Positions 52,781-61,093 of a stretch of DNA of 64,000 bases are shown in pieces. Source of the DNA: Aquabacterium sp. (lineage in GTDB: Bacteria > Pseudomonadota > Gammaproteobacteria > Burkholderiales > Burkholderiaceae_C); contig JAKLLB010000004.1 in assembly GCA_023150345.1 (NCBI GenBank), positions 52,796-116,795 of the forward strand, in the 5' to 3' direction. Numbering within the stretch: position 1 is the stretch's first letter; every line of letters begins with the position of its first letter. Made by a program: the position numbers and the translations under genes. The notes beneath the pieces are model-generated. The model was not told where the DNA came from and ran no database searches. It saw only the letters and a list, made by a program, of their open reading frames with translations.

Positions 52781-54121
52781 ATGGACATGGAACTCCTGCA
52801 CGGGCCGCGGGGTGTATGGGTGGCAATCGCGGTGCAACTGGTCTTATACGGCGCGGGTTGGGCGGTGGCCGGGCGCCTGATACCGGGGCTGCGCGCCAGC
52901 GCGCAGTACTGGATGGCGTTTTCCGTGGCGGGGGCGCTGACCACGCTGCTGCTGGGCCAGCACGGCCGGATCGGCAACTGGCTCAGCGCCGAGGTCGGTG
53001 CGGTGCTGCTGGTGCTCTCGCTGACCTGCGTGACCCGGGCCGCCGAGTTGTTCTTCCAGCAGCCCCCCCGCACGCGGGAGCACCTGGGCGCACTGGCGGG
53101 GGCCATCGCCGTGGTGGCCTGGGTGCGAGTCGCGCCCGATCCTGACCTGGCGCGCGCGATCGCCGTGCCGTTGCTGCTGGCGCTGCAGATCGCGCGGGGG
53201 GTGACGGCGGTTCATGCAGATCTTCGGCGCGAGTTTGGCCCAAGGTTGGCCTGGAGCCTGCATGTGCCGCTGGGCGTGCTGGGCCTGGCCATGCTGGCCA
53301 CCGCCATTCAGGCCTGGATGGACCGCGCCGCGGCGCCTGTGCCGGTTCCGATCGCACCGGTCCACCCCTGGCTGCTGTTGACCATGCTGGTGATGGCCGG
53401 CGTGCTGCACTTTGCCTACGCGGGCATGGCGGTGTCGCGCCTGGCGCGGCGGCTGCGCCTGATGTCGCACCGCGATGCGTTGACCGGCCTGCTCAACCGG
53501 CGCGCGATGGACGAGTTGCTGCAGCAGGAGTGGCAGCGCCACCAGCGCTACGGCGAACCGTTCGCCGTGGTGCTCGCCGATATCGATCACTTCAAGCGTG
53601 TCAATGAGACCTTGGGTCATGGCGCCAGCGACGACGTACTGGCGCTGGTGGCCGGGCGGCTGCAATCGGCGCTGCGCCCGACCGATCGCCTGGCGCGCTA
53701 CGGTGGCGAGCAGTTCCTCGTGCTGATGCCGGCGACCGATCACGCCCAGGCGCTGGCGGCGGCCGAGCGCCTGCGGGTGCGCGTGGCCACGCAGCCGGTG
53801 ACCGCCGCCGGCAAGCGCATGCGGGTGACCCTGAGCCTGGGCGCGGCGCAGGCGCTGCCCGACGACGACGGCCCCGCGGGGCTGCTCGATCGTGCCGACC
53901 AGGCGCTGGTCATGGCCAGGACCGCAGGGCGCAACCGTGCCATGGCCGATGCGGCGCACGCGCCCGGTTCATCGACCGGCCCGGCGGCACGCTCACCGGG
54001 GCGGCAGGCCGGCCCCGGCACCGCACCGAAACGCACCGATTCGAGCTGGCCGGACAGCGGCGGGCCAGCCAGCGGCACCGGCGCCGACCGTGCCGCCGCC
54101 ACCGAGCCCGACGCCCTCTGA
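52781..54121 (+). CDS. Membrane GGDEF protein with variant GGEQF active site (second of the tandem pair)
   Basis: A 446-residue paralogue of the preceding gene. About six hydrophobic segments precede RDALTGLLNRRAM and DIDHFKRVNETLGHGASDD. The signature is G308-G-E-Q-F312 instead of GGDEF/GGEEF, so activity may be reduced or lost. The C-terminal ~60 residues are Pro/Ala/Gly-rich and probably disordered. The ATG lies 10 bases after the first cyclase stop. It converges on the S9 peptidase gene with 19 bases between stop codons. Confidence 0.85.
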   Translation: MDMELLHGPRGVWVAIAVQLVLYGAGWAVAGRLIPGLRASAQYWMAFSVAGALTTLLLGQHGRIGNWLSAEVGAVLLVLSLTCVTRAAELFFQQPPRTREHLGALAGAIAVVAWVRVAPDPDLARAIAVPLLLALQIARGVTAVHADLRREFGPRLAWSLHVPLGVLGLAMLATAIQAWMDRAAAPVPVPIAPVHPWLLLTMLVMAGVLHFAYAGMAVSRLARRLRLMSHRDALTGLLNRRAMDELLQQEWQRHQRYGEPFAVVLADIDHFKRVNETLGHGASDDVLALVAGRLQSALRPTDRLARYGGEQFLVLMPATDHAQALAAAERLRVRVATQPVTAAGKRMRVTLSLGAAQALPDDDGPAGLLDRADQALVMARTAGRNRAMADAAHAPGSSTGPAARSPGRQAGPGTAPKRTDSSWPDSGGPASGTGADRAAATEPDAL

Positions 54122-54140
54122 CCCTCTGGCAGCGGGCTGA

Positions 54141-56138
54141 TCATCGGTGCGCCGGGTCGTGCCGGCGCAGCCAGTCGAAGAACTCGCGGTACCACAGGCG
54201 GCTGTTGCGCGGCTTGAGGATCCAGTGGTTCTCGTCGGGGAACCACAAGAGCCGCGCCGGCACGCCGCGCGCCTTGAGCGTGTTGTAGTAGGCCAGGCCC
54301 TGCTGGTCGGGCACCCGGTAGTCCAGCGCGCCATGCACCACCAGCGTCGGCGTGCTCATGTGGCCGGCGAAGGCATGGGGACTTTGCGCATGCACGCGCG
54401 CCATGTCCTCCCAGTACCAGGCGCCCAGTTCCTGCGCATGCCAGGCCCAGGCGTCGTCGGCGAACATGGCCGTCCAGTCGTAGCAGCCGGCGTGGCACAC
54501 ATAGGCGGCATAGCGCCCGGGCTGCACATGGCCGTTCATCCAGGCCACCATGTAGCCGCCATAGCTGCCGCCGGTGGCGAACACGCGCCTGCGGTCGATC
54601 CAGCGCTTCTTGAGCAAGGTGTCGGTGGCGGCCTCCACGTCCTGCAGTTCGAGCTCACCCCAGCGGTGGGTGATGCTGTCCTTGAAGGCCTGGCCGAAGC
54701 TGGATGAGCCGTGGTAGTTCACCACGGCCACCACATAGCCCTGGGCGGCGAAGGTGGGGTTGTTCCAGCGGTAGTGCCAGTTGTCGCCCACCGCGGTGTG
54801 CGGGCCCCCATGGATGACCTGCAGCAGCGGGTACTTCTTCTTCGGGTCGAAGCCCGGCGGGTAGAACAACCACACCTGAACCGGGTCGCCCTGGGCGCCC
54901 TCGATCCAGGTTTCCTCGTGCCGGCCGATGTCCAGGGTGGCCATCAGTCGGTCGTTGAACGTTTCGATGCGGCGCGGCGCACGCCCCGGCAGATGCACGT
55001 GAACGCGGCCGGGGTGATCTGCCGCGTCCATCAACGTCACCACGGTGCCGGCGGCCTTGTCGAAGCCGTGTACCCAGCCGCCTTGCACCACCAACTCGGC
55101 GCGGCGGTCGGGCAGGTCGAAGCGCCACAGGTGGCGGCGGGCCTTCTGCTCGGTGGCGAACAGCAGCGCCTGGCCATCGTCTTCCCACACCAGCGGGGCG
55201 TGGACCTCGTGGTCCCACTCGGCACTGACCACCTCATGCCCCTGGCCACGCTCCCACACCGCCAGCTGGGTGGGCATGGTGTGCTTGCGGCCCTGATGGC
55301 TGGCGATGAACGCGATGCGGGTGCCGTCCGGGCTGTAGCGCGGTGCGCCGAAATCCCAGTCGGGGTCGTGCACGATCGGCTGCACCCGGCCCGACCGCAG
55401 GTCGACCTCGGCCAGCGCGTAGCGGCCGTCACTGCGCTTTTCAGGCGCCGGATCGTAGGCAAAGACGACCTTGCGTCCGTCCGGAGATATGTCGAAGCAG
55501 GCCGAATCCGGCTCGGTACGGGTCAGTTCGTAGGGTGTGCCTTCGAACAGGTCGCGTACGCGCCCAGTGGCCACGTCCATCAGGTGCAAGTGGGGCACCC
55601 GGTCCATCGGCACGAAGTGGTCCCAGTGCCGGTAGAGCGCCTCGTCGGTGGCATAGGCGGTCTCTTTGCGCTCCTTGTGCGCCTTGAGTGCCTTGGCCTG
55701 CGCCTTGTCGCCCTTGATCCCCGGCCAGACCCAGGACACGAAGACGATGCGGCGTCCGTCCGGGCACCACTTGTAGGCCTCGACCCCGGTGGCCACCTCG
55801 CCCACGCGCTGTGCCTCGCCGCCGTCCGGGGCAATGACATAGAACTGGGCTTCGTCGTCCTTGCGGCCCTGCTGCTCGCGCCGCGCGATGAAGCCGATGC
55901 GGTCACCACGAGGCGAGAAGTGCGGCTGGCTGTCCTTGTCTCCGCATTGGGTGAGCTCGCGCGCCGCGCCGCCGAGCGTCGACAGCAGCCACAGCGAGCT
56001 GTGGCCCTTGTTGTCCTCCATGGCGTAGCGACCCACGGCCACCACCGCCTGGGCGCCATCAGGGCTGAGGCTGGGCGTGCCCACGCGCTGCATGCGCCAG
56101 AGGTCCTCGACGGTGATGGGTTTGCGTGACTTGGCCAT
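54141..56138 (-). CDS. S9 family prolyl oligopeptidase-like peptidase
   Basis: A 665-residue enzyme with an N-terminal WD40-like propeller (SLSPDGAQAVVAVG; PHFSPRGDRIGFIAR) and a C-terminal alpha/beta hydrolase. The nucleophile is S525 in GGSYGGY; H638 lies in DENHW, and an aspartate is expected in HGALDYRVPD. No signal peptide is seen, so it is probably cytoplasmic. Such enzymes cleave short peptides, often acylaminoacyl or dipeptidyl substrates. The start at 56138 gives MAKSRKPITVEDLW. It is followed on the same strand by no close gene; upstream lies the GNAT gene 32 bases away, so they may be co-transcribed. Confidence 0.92.
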   Translation of the reverse strand: MAKSRKPITVEDLWRMQRVGTPSLSPDGAQAVVAVGRYAMEDNKGHSSLWLLSTLGGAARELTQCGDKDSQPHFSPRGDRIGFIARREQQGRKDDEAQFYVIAPDGGEAQRVGEVATGVEAYKWCPDGRRIVFVSWVWPGIKGDKAQAKALKAHKERKETAYATDEALYRHWDHFVPMDRVPHLHLMDVATGRVRDLFEGTPYELTRTEPDSACFDISPDGRKVVFAYDPAPEKRSDGRYALAEVDLRSGRVQPIVHDPDWDFGAPRYSPDGTRIAFIASHQGRKHTMPTQLAVWERGQGHEVVSAEWDHEVHAPLVWEDDGQALLFATEQKARRHLWRFDLPDRRAELVVQGGWVHGFDKAAGTVVTLMDAADHPGRVHVHLPGRAPRRIETFNDRLMATLDIGRHEETWIEGAQGDPVQVWLFYPPGFDPKKKYPLLQVIHGGPHTAVGDNWHYRWNNPTFAAQGYVVAVVNYHGSSSFGQAFKDSITHRWGELELQDVEAATDTLLKKRWIDRRRVFATGGSYGGYMVAWMNGHVQPGRYAAYVCHAGCYDWTAMFADDAWAWHAQELGAWYWEDMARVHAQSPHAFAGHMSTPTLVVHGALDYRVPDQQGLAYYNTLKARGVPARLLWFPDENHWILKPRNSRLWYREFFDWLRRHDPAHR

Positions 56139-56170
56139 GGAATCGATCCGTCCGGGTTGCAGGGCCGCGT

Positions 56171-56764
56171 TCAGCGAGGTCGGGCGAGCTGGTACTCGAG
56201 ATGCGCGCGGACCTCAGGCCATTCGCCGGCCATGAGGCTGTACATCACGGTGTCGCGCACGGTGCCGTCGCGGCGCAGGGCGTGGTGGCGCAGCACGCCG
56301 TCGCGTCGTGCCCCCAGGCGCTCGATCGCGCGCTGGCTGGCGAAGTTGTAGTTGTCGGTGCGCCAGCCCACCAGCCGGGCGCCCAGGGTGTCGAACGCAT
56401 GCGCCATCAGCAGCAGCTTGGCGGTGGTGTTGGCCGCGCTGCGCTGGCGGCTGGCGGCATACCAGGTCCACCCGATCTCGAGCCGCTCGACGGCCGGCAC
56501 GATGTCGTGGTAGCTGGTGCTGCCGATCACCTCGCCGCTGGTGCTGTCGAGCACGGCAAAGGCCAGTCGGTGGCCTTCGGCTCGCATGCGCAGTGCGGTC
56601 TCGATGTAGGTGCGGGTCTGCGCGGGCTCGGGCACCGAGGTGACCCGCAGGTTCCACAGCTCGCCATCGCACGCTGCCGCGCGCAGCCCCGCTTCGTGCT
56701 CCAGCCCCAGCGGCACCAGTCGCACGGGTGCGCGCTCGAGAACGACGGGTTCGACAGGACGCAT
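56171..56764 (-). CDS. GNAT family N-acetyltransferase (RimJ/RimL-like)
   Basis: A 197-residue GNAT enzyme. Strand VLDSTSGEVIGSTSYHD is followed by IGWTWYAASRQRSAANTTAKLLLMAHAF, where the acetyl-CoA-binding Q-R-S-x-x-x-x segment lies, and RTDNYNFASQRAIERLGARRDGVLRHHALRRDGTVRDTVMYSL is the typical RimJ/RimL end. It transfers acetyl groups to protein or small-molecule amines. It sits 14 bases downstream of the MoxR gene on the same strand. The substrate is unknown. Confidence 0.88.
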   Translation of the reverse strand: MRPVEPVVLERAPVRLVPLGLEHEAGLRAAACDGELWNLRVTSVPEPAQTRTYIETALRMRAEGHRLAFAVLDSTSGEVIGSTSYHDIVPAVERLEIGWTWYAASRQRSAANTTAKLLLMAHAFDTLGARLVGWRTDNYNFASQRAIERLGARRDGVLRHHALRRDGTVRDTVMYSLMAGEWPEVRAHLEYQLARPR

Positions 56765-56778
56765 CGCGTGGCCCGTCC

Positions 56779-57633
56779 TCAGCGGTTGTGGCGTTGCATG
56801 AAGACGAGCTTCTCGAACAGCGTCACGTCCTGCTCGTTCTTCAGCAGCGCGCCCACCAGCGGCGGCACGCTCACCTTTTCGTCCTTGCTGTGCAGCACCT
56901 CGGGCGGAATGTCCTCGGCCACCAGCAGCTTGAGCCAGTCAAGCAGCTCGCTGGTGGAGGGCTTCTTCTTCAACCCGGGCAGGTTGCGCACGTCGTAGAA
57001 GGTCTTCATCGCCGCGCCGAGCAGCTCCTGCTTCAAACCTGGGAAGTGCACGTCCACGATCTTCTGCATCGTGTCGGCGTCGGGGAACTTGATGTAGTGG
57101 AAGAAGCAGCGCCGCAGGAAGGCGTCGGGCAACTCCTTCTCGTTGTTCGAGGTGATGAACACCACCGGCCGGTGCCGCGCCCGCACCAGTTCGCGCGTCT
57201 CGTAGACGTAGAACTCCATGCGGTCGAGTTCGCGCAGCAAGTCGTTGGGGAACTCGATGTCGGCCTTGTCGATTTCGTCGATCAGCAGCGCCACGGGCTG
57301 CTCCGACGTGAAGGCCTGCCACAGCGTGCCGCGCACGATGTAGTTGCGGATGTCGCGCACCTTCTCGACACTGGCGTCGTCGGCGAGTTGGCTGTCGCGC
57401 AGCCGGCTCACCGCGTCATACTCGTACAGGCCCTGCTGGGCCTTGGTGGTGCTCTTGATGTGCCACTGCAGCAGGGGCATGTTCAGCGCGCGCGCCACCT
57501 CTTCGGCCAGCATGGTCTTGCCGGTGCCGGGTTCGCCCTTGACGAGCAGGGGCCGTTTCAGGGTGATCGCGGCGTTGACGGCCAGCATCAGATCCTGGGT
57601 GGCCACGTATTGGTCGGAACCTTGGAATTTCAT
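56779..57633 (-). CDS. MoxR-like AAA+ ATPase
   Basis: A 284-residue single AAA+ domain. Walker A is G33-E-P-G-T-G-K39-T; Walker B is VALLIDEIDKAD; sensor 1 is VVFITSNNEKELPDAFLRRC, which includes the arginine finger region. MoxR ATPases act as chaperones that insert cofactors or remodel VWA-containing partners. The natural partner here is the CoxE-like VWA protein at 50248, but the two genes are 5.4 kb apart, separated by two GGDEF genes, a peptidase and an acetyltransferase. It leads a possible operon with the GNAT and S9 genes. Confidence 0.92.
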   Translation of the reverse strand: MKFQGSDQYVATQDLMLAVNAAITLKRPLLVKGEPGTGKTMLAEEVARALNMPLLQWHIKSTTKAQQGLYEYDAVSRLRDSQLADDASVEKVRDIRNYIVRGTLWQAFTSEQPVALLIDEIDKADIEFPNDLLRELDRMEFYVYETRELVRARHRPVVFITSNNEKELPDAFLRRCFFHYIKFPDADTMQKIVDVHFPGLKQELLGAAMKTFYDVRNLPGLKKKPSTSELLDWLKLLVAEDIPPEVLHSKDEKVSVPPLVGALLKNEQDVTLFEKLVFMQRHNR

Positions 57634-57682
57634 GGGTTAGATCAAAGCAAGAAGTGGCGCGAGCCAGTATATAAGCCGGCCC

Positions 57683-57688
57683 TATAAT
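57683..57688 (+). promoter_or_regulatory. Candidate -10 box upstream of the cytochrome c gene
   Basis: A perfect TATAAT in the 117-base divergent region between moxR and the cytochrome gene. No good -35 sits at 17 bases; on the opposite strand TATACT (57666-57671) could serve the moxR gene, so the two promoters may overlap. Confidence 0.35.
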
Positions 57689-57750
57689 TCGCGGCGATAC
57701 GCCCGGGGCCTTGCGGCACCCGACTGTCCGACGACTCAGACCGCGACACG

Positions 57751-58428
57751 ATGAAAGCTCCGATTCTCACGCTGCTGGCGCTGGCCGGCGTCTGCAGCCT
57801 GGTTCAGGCCCAGCAAGCGAGCGCGGGCGATGCCGCCCGCGGCGCCGGCAAGGCGGCCATGTGCATCGGCTGCCACGGCATCGTCGGCTACCGGGCATCC
57901 TTTCCCGAGGTCTACCGCGTGCCGATGATCTCCGGCCAGAGTGCGGCGTACATCGGCCAGGCGCTGGTGGCCTACCAGAAGGGCGATCGCAAGCATCCGT
58001 CGATGCGGGCCATCGCCGGGTCGTTGACCGAGCAGGATATCGCCGACCTGTCGGTCTATTACGAACAGCATGGGCGCGGCGGGGCACCGGTGCCCGACCA
58101 GCCCGCCGCCCTGCCCGAGGCCCTGAAGGACCGCATGACGGCCTGTACCGCCTGTCACGGCGTGAACTTCAGCAAGCCGATCGACGCGAACACGCCGCGC
58201 CTGGCCGGCCAGCATGCCGACTACCTGCATGCGGCCTTGCGTTCCTACGTGATCGATGGCCGGGCCGTCCTCGGGCGCTCGAATGCCGTGATGCGCTCGC
58301 AACTGGTTCAGGACGACAACGGCCGGCCGAAGCCCACCTTCACGCAGGCCGAGCTCAAGCAAGTGGCTGCCTACATCGCCGCGCTGCCGGGCGAGGTCAA
58401 GACCGTGCCGCAAGCCGGCCGCCGCTGA
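57751..58428 (+). CDS. Dihaem cytochrome c (c4/c553-like)
   Basis: A 225-residue periplasmic protein with a signal peptide ending V-Q-A-Q. Two haem-binding motifs are present: C38-I-G-C41-H42 and C132-T-A-C135-H136, spaced as in cytochrome c4. Distal methionine candidates are M in P-M-I-S-G-Q-S and V-M-R-S-Q. Cytochromes of this type carry electrons between bc1-type complexes or dehydrogenases and terminal oxidases. No oxidase gene is near. A partner for the exported molybdenum hydroxylase is conceivable but unsupported. Confidence 0.9.
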   Translation: MKAPILTLLALAGVCSLVQAQQASAGDAARGAGKAAMCIGCHGIVGYRASFPEVYRVPMISGQSAAYIGQALVAYQKGDRKHPSMRAIAGSLTEQDIADLSVYYEQHGRGGAPVPDQPAALPEALKDRMTACTACHGVNFSKPIDANTPRLAGQHADYLHAALRSYVIDGRAVLGRSNAVMRSQLVQDDNGRPKPTFTQAELKQVAAYIAALPGEVKTVPQAGRR

Positions 58429-58523
58429 AGGGCGACGGCGCCGGCGGTGCCGGCGCATCTGGGTCGGGGCGGGTGACTCAAGCCCGTCCTCCGCGCTGCC
58501 GATAACGCTCGCAGAGGTCCATT

Positions 58524-59795
58524 GTGCGCAGCGGCGGTTCACAGCTCAAGAAGATCCCGGTCAGCCAGCTTCGAGTGGGCATGCATCTGCATGCGCTCGA
58601 AGGGGCCTGGCTCGACCATCCCTTCTGGCGCACGAAGTTCGTCATCGACGACCCCGCCACGATCCGCAAGGTGCAGCAAAGCGCCGTGCGTGAGTGCTGG
58701 ATCGATGCCAGCCTGGGCCTGGACGTGGTGGCGCCCGAAGCGCCGGCGGCCGCGGCTGCAACCGCGGCCACGGCCGCGCGTGCCCAGCGGCCAGTGCCGA
58801 CTGCGGCGCCTGCACCGGCGCCGCCGCCACCGGCGGCGACGCTGCAGTCCGAACTGCAGCAGGCGGCCGACGTGTGCAGGCGCTCGCGCGAGGCCGTGAC
58901 CTCCATGTTCGCCGAAGCGCGGCTGGGCAAGGCCATCGATGCCGAGCATTGCCTGCCGTTGGTGGACGACATCACGCGCTCGGTGTTCCGCAACCCGGGC
59001 GCCCTGGTGAGCCTGGCGCGGCTGAAGACCCAGGACGACTACACCTACATGCATTCGGTGGCCGTGTGCGCGCTGATGGTGGCGCTGGCGCGCCAGCTCG
59101 GGCACAGCGAAGCCGACTGTCGCGAGGCCGGCATGGCCGGGTTGCTGCACGACCTGGGCAAGGCCGCGGTGCCGCTGGAGATCCTGCAGAAGCCCGACAA
59201 GCTCACCGACGGCGAGTTCGCCGTGATCAAGACCCACCCGGAGCGCGGCTACGAAATGCTGCGGGAGGGCCGTGGGGCCAGCGAACTCGCGATGGAGGTC
59301 TGCCTGCACCACCATGAGCGCGTGGACGGGGGCGGCTATCCGCACCGGCTGAGCGGCGACCAGCTCACACCGTTTGCGCGCATGGGTGCGGTGTGCGATG
59401 TGTACGACGCCATCACGTCCAACCGCCCCTACAAGAAGGGCTGGGATCCGTCGGAATCCATCGCCCGCATGGCCAGTTGGCGCGGGCACTTCGACGAAGC
59501 CGTGTTCCGCGCGTTCGTCAAGAGCCTGGGCATCTATCCGGTGGGTTCGCTCGTGCGGCTGGAGTCGGGCCGGCTGGCAGTGGTGGTCGACCAGAACCCC
59601 GCAGCGCTGACGGCACCGCTGGTCAAGGCCTTCTACTCGACCAAGTCCTCGATGCCCATCACCCCGGTTCTGATCGACCTGGCGCGTCCCGGCACGACCG
59701 AACGCATCGTCGAGCGCGAGCCCATCGAGCGCTGGAACTTCCCGCAGCTCGATGAGCTGTGGGCCGGCGACAAGGCGCAGCGCCGCAACCGGTGA
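58524..59795 (+). CDS. HD-GYP domain c-di-GMP phosphodiesterase, first of a tandem pair
   Basis: 423 residues. An N-terminal DUF3391 domain ([25 protein letters not shown]) is followed by an Ala/Pro-rich linker at about residues 73-112, then the HD-GYP domain with H209-D210 in LLHDLGK and HHERVDGGG271-Y-P273. All expected metal-binding histidines appear. The enzyme should hydrolyse c-di-GMP to pGpG/GMP. GTG at 58524 is used, with AGAGG upstream; no ATG suits the conserved N-terminus. The second copy begins 5 bases after its stop. Confidence 0.92.
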   Translation: MRSGGSQLKKIPVSQLRVGMHLHALEGAWLDHPFWRTKFVIDDPATIRKVQQSAVRECWIDASLGLDVVAPEAPAAAAATAATAARAQRPVPTAAPAPAPPPPAATLQSELQQAADVCRRSREAVTSMFAEARLGKAIDAEHCLPLVDDITRSVFRNPGALVSLARLKTQDDYTYMHSVAVCALMVALARQLGHSEADCREAGMAGLLHDLGKAAVPLEILQKPDKLTDGEFAVIKTHPERGYEMLREGRGASELAMEVCLHHHERVDGGGYPHRLSGDQLTPFARMGAVCDVYDAITSNRPYKKGWDPSESIARMASWRGHFDEAVFRAFVKSLGIYPVGSLVRLESGRLAVVVDQNPAALTAPLVKAFYSTKSSMPITPVLIDLARPGTTERIVEREPIERWNFPQLDELWAGDKAQRRNR

Positions 59796-59800
59796 CCGCG

Positions 59801-61093
59801 ATGCCCAAGGGAGTGCGCAAGCTGCGCAAGATCGCGGTTTCCGAGCTGCGGGTCGGCATGCACCTGCACGCGCTGGAGGGCGCCTGGCTCGACCATCCGT
59901 TCTGGCGCACCCGCTTCACCGTCGAGGATGCCGGCCTCATCGAGCAGTTGCTTCGCAGCAACGTGCGCGAGTGTTGGATCGACACGCGCCGCGGGCTGGA
60001 TGTGGGCGAAGTGGCGACCGCCGCTGCGACGCCGGCGGTCGCGCCATCGCCCGCCGCCATGGCAGCGGAGCCTTCGCCAGCGGCTGCCGCTGCGCCCGGC
60101 GGTCCCGCTGCCCCGGTGTGGCCACCGGTGCCCACGGCTTCCATGGAAGAAGAGCTGCAGCGTGCCGCCGAGCTGTGCCGCAACGCGCGCGAGGCCGTGG
60201 TCGCGATGTTCGGCCAGGCGCGGCTGGGCCGGGCGATCGAGGCCCAGCGTTGCATGCCGCTGGTCGAGGAAATCAGCCACTCGGTGATGCGCAATCCCGG
60301 GGCACTGGTGAGTCTGGCGCGGCTGAAAACGCGCGACGACTACTCGTACATGCACTCGGTGGCGGTGTGCGCGCTGATGGTGGCGCTGTCGCGCCAGATG
60401 GGGCACGACGAACGCGCCTGCCGCGAGGCCGGGCTGGCCGGCCTGCTGCACGACCTGGGCAAGGCCCGCATGCCCGAGGATGTGCTCACCAAGCCGGGCA
60501 AGCTCACGCCCGACGAATGGGCGGTGATCCGCACCCATCCCATCCGCGGCCACGAGCTGCTGCAGGAGGCGCACGGGGCCAGCGAGCCGGTGATGGACGT
60601 GTGCCTGCATCACCACGAGCGCATGGACGGCCAGGGCTACCCGCATCAGCTCGCTGCGGAGACCCTGCCGCTGCTCACCCGCATGGGCGCGGTGTGCGAC
60701 GTCTACGATGCCGTGACCTCCAACCGCCCTTACAAGCGGGGATCGGACCCGGGCGAGACCATCGCCATGATGGCAGCGGGCAAGGGGCACTTCGATCCCT
60801 CGGTGTTCCGCCACTTCGTGGCCGGCCTGGGCATCTACCCGGTGGGCACGCTGGTGCGGCTGGAGTCCGGGCGCCTGGCGGTGGTGAGCGAGCTCAACCC
60901 GCAGGCGCTGGCCTCACCTGTGGTGACCGCGTTCTTCTCCACCCGATCGTCGCTGCCCATCCCGCCGCAGCGGATCGACCTGGCGCGCGCGGGCACGGCG
61001 GACCGCATCGTCGGGCGCGAGCCGGCAGAGCGGTGGAACTTCCCCTGGCTGGACCGCCTGTGGGCCGGCCCGCAGGCGCCGCTGCGCTACTGA
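59801..61093 (+). CDS. HD-GYP domain c-di-GMP phosphodiesterase, second of a tandem pair
   Basis: A 430-residue paralogue. DUF3391 ([19 protein letters not shown]), an Ala/Pro-rich linker of different length, then HD-GYP with H217-D218 in LLHDLGK and HHERMDGQG279-Y-P281. Long blocks are nearly identical to the first copy (for example [18 protein letters not shown]), showing a recent tandem duplication or strong constraint. The ATG at 59801 is 5 bases after the first gene's stop, so both come from one transcript. Its 3' end overlaps the convergent copA gene by 7 bases. Confidence 0.92.
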   Translation: MPKGVRKLRKIAVSELRVGMHLHALEGAWLDHPFWRTRFTVEDAGLIEQLLRSNVRECWIDTRRGLDVGEVATAAATPAVAPSPAAMAAEPSPAAAAAPGGPAAPVWPPVPTASMEEELQRAAELCRNAREAVVAMFGQARLGRAIEAQRCMPLVEEISHSVMRNPGALVSLARLKTRDDYSYMHSVAVCALMVALSRQMGHDERACREAGLAGLLHDLGKARMPEDVLTKPGKLTPDEWAVIRTHPIRGHELLQEAHGASEPVMDVCLHHHERMDGQGYPHQLAAETLPLLTRMGAVCDVYDAVTSNRPYKRGSDPGETIAMMAAGKGHFDPSVFRHFVAGLGIYPVGTLVRLESGRLAVVSELNPQALASPVVTAFFSTRSSLPIPPQRIDLARAGTADRIVGREPAERWNFPWLDRLWAGPQAPLRY

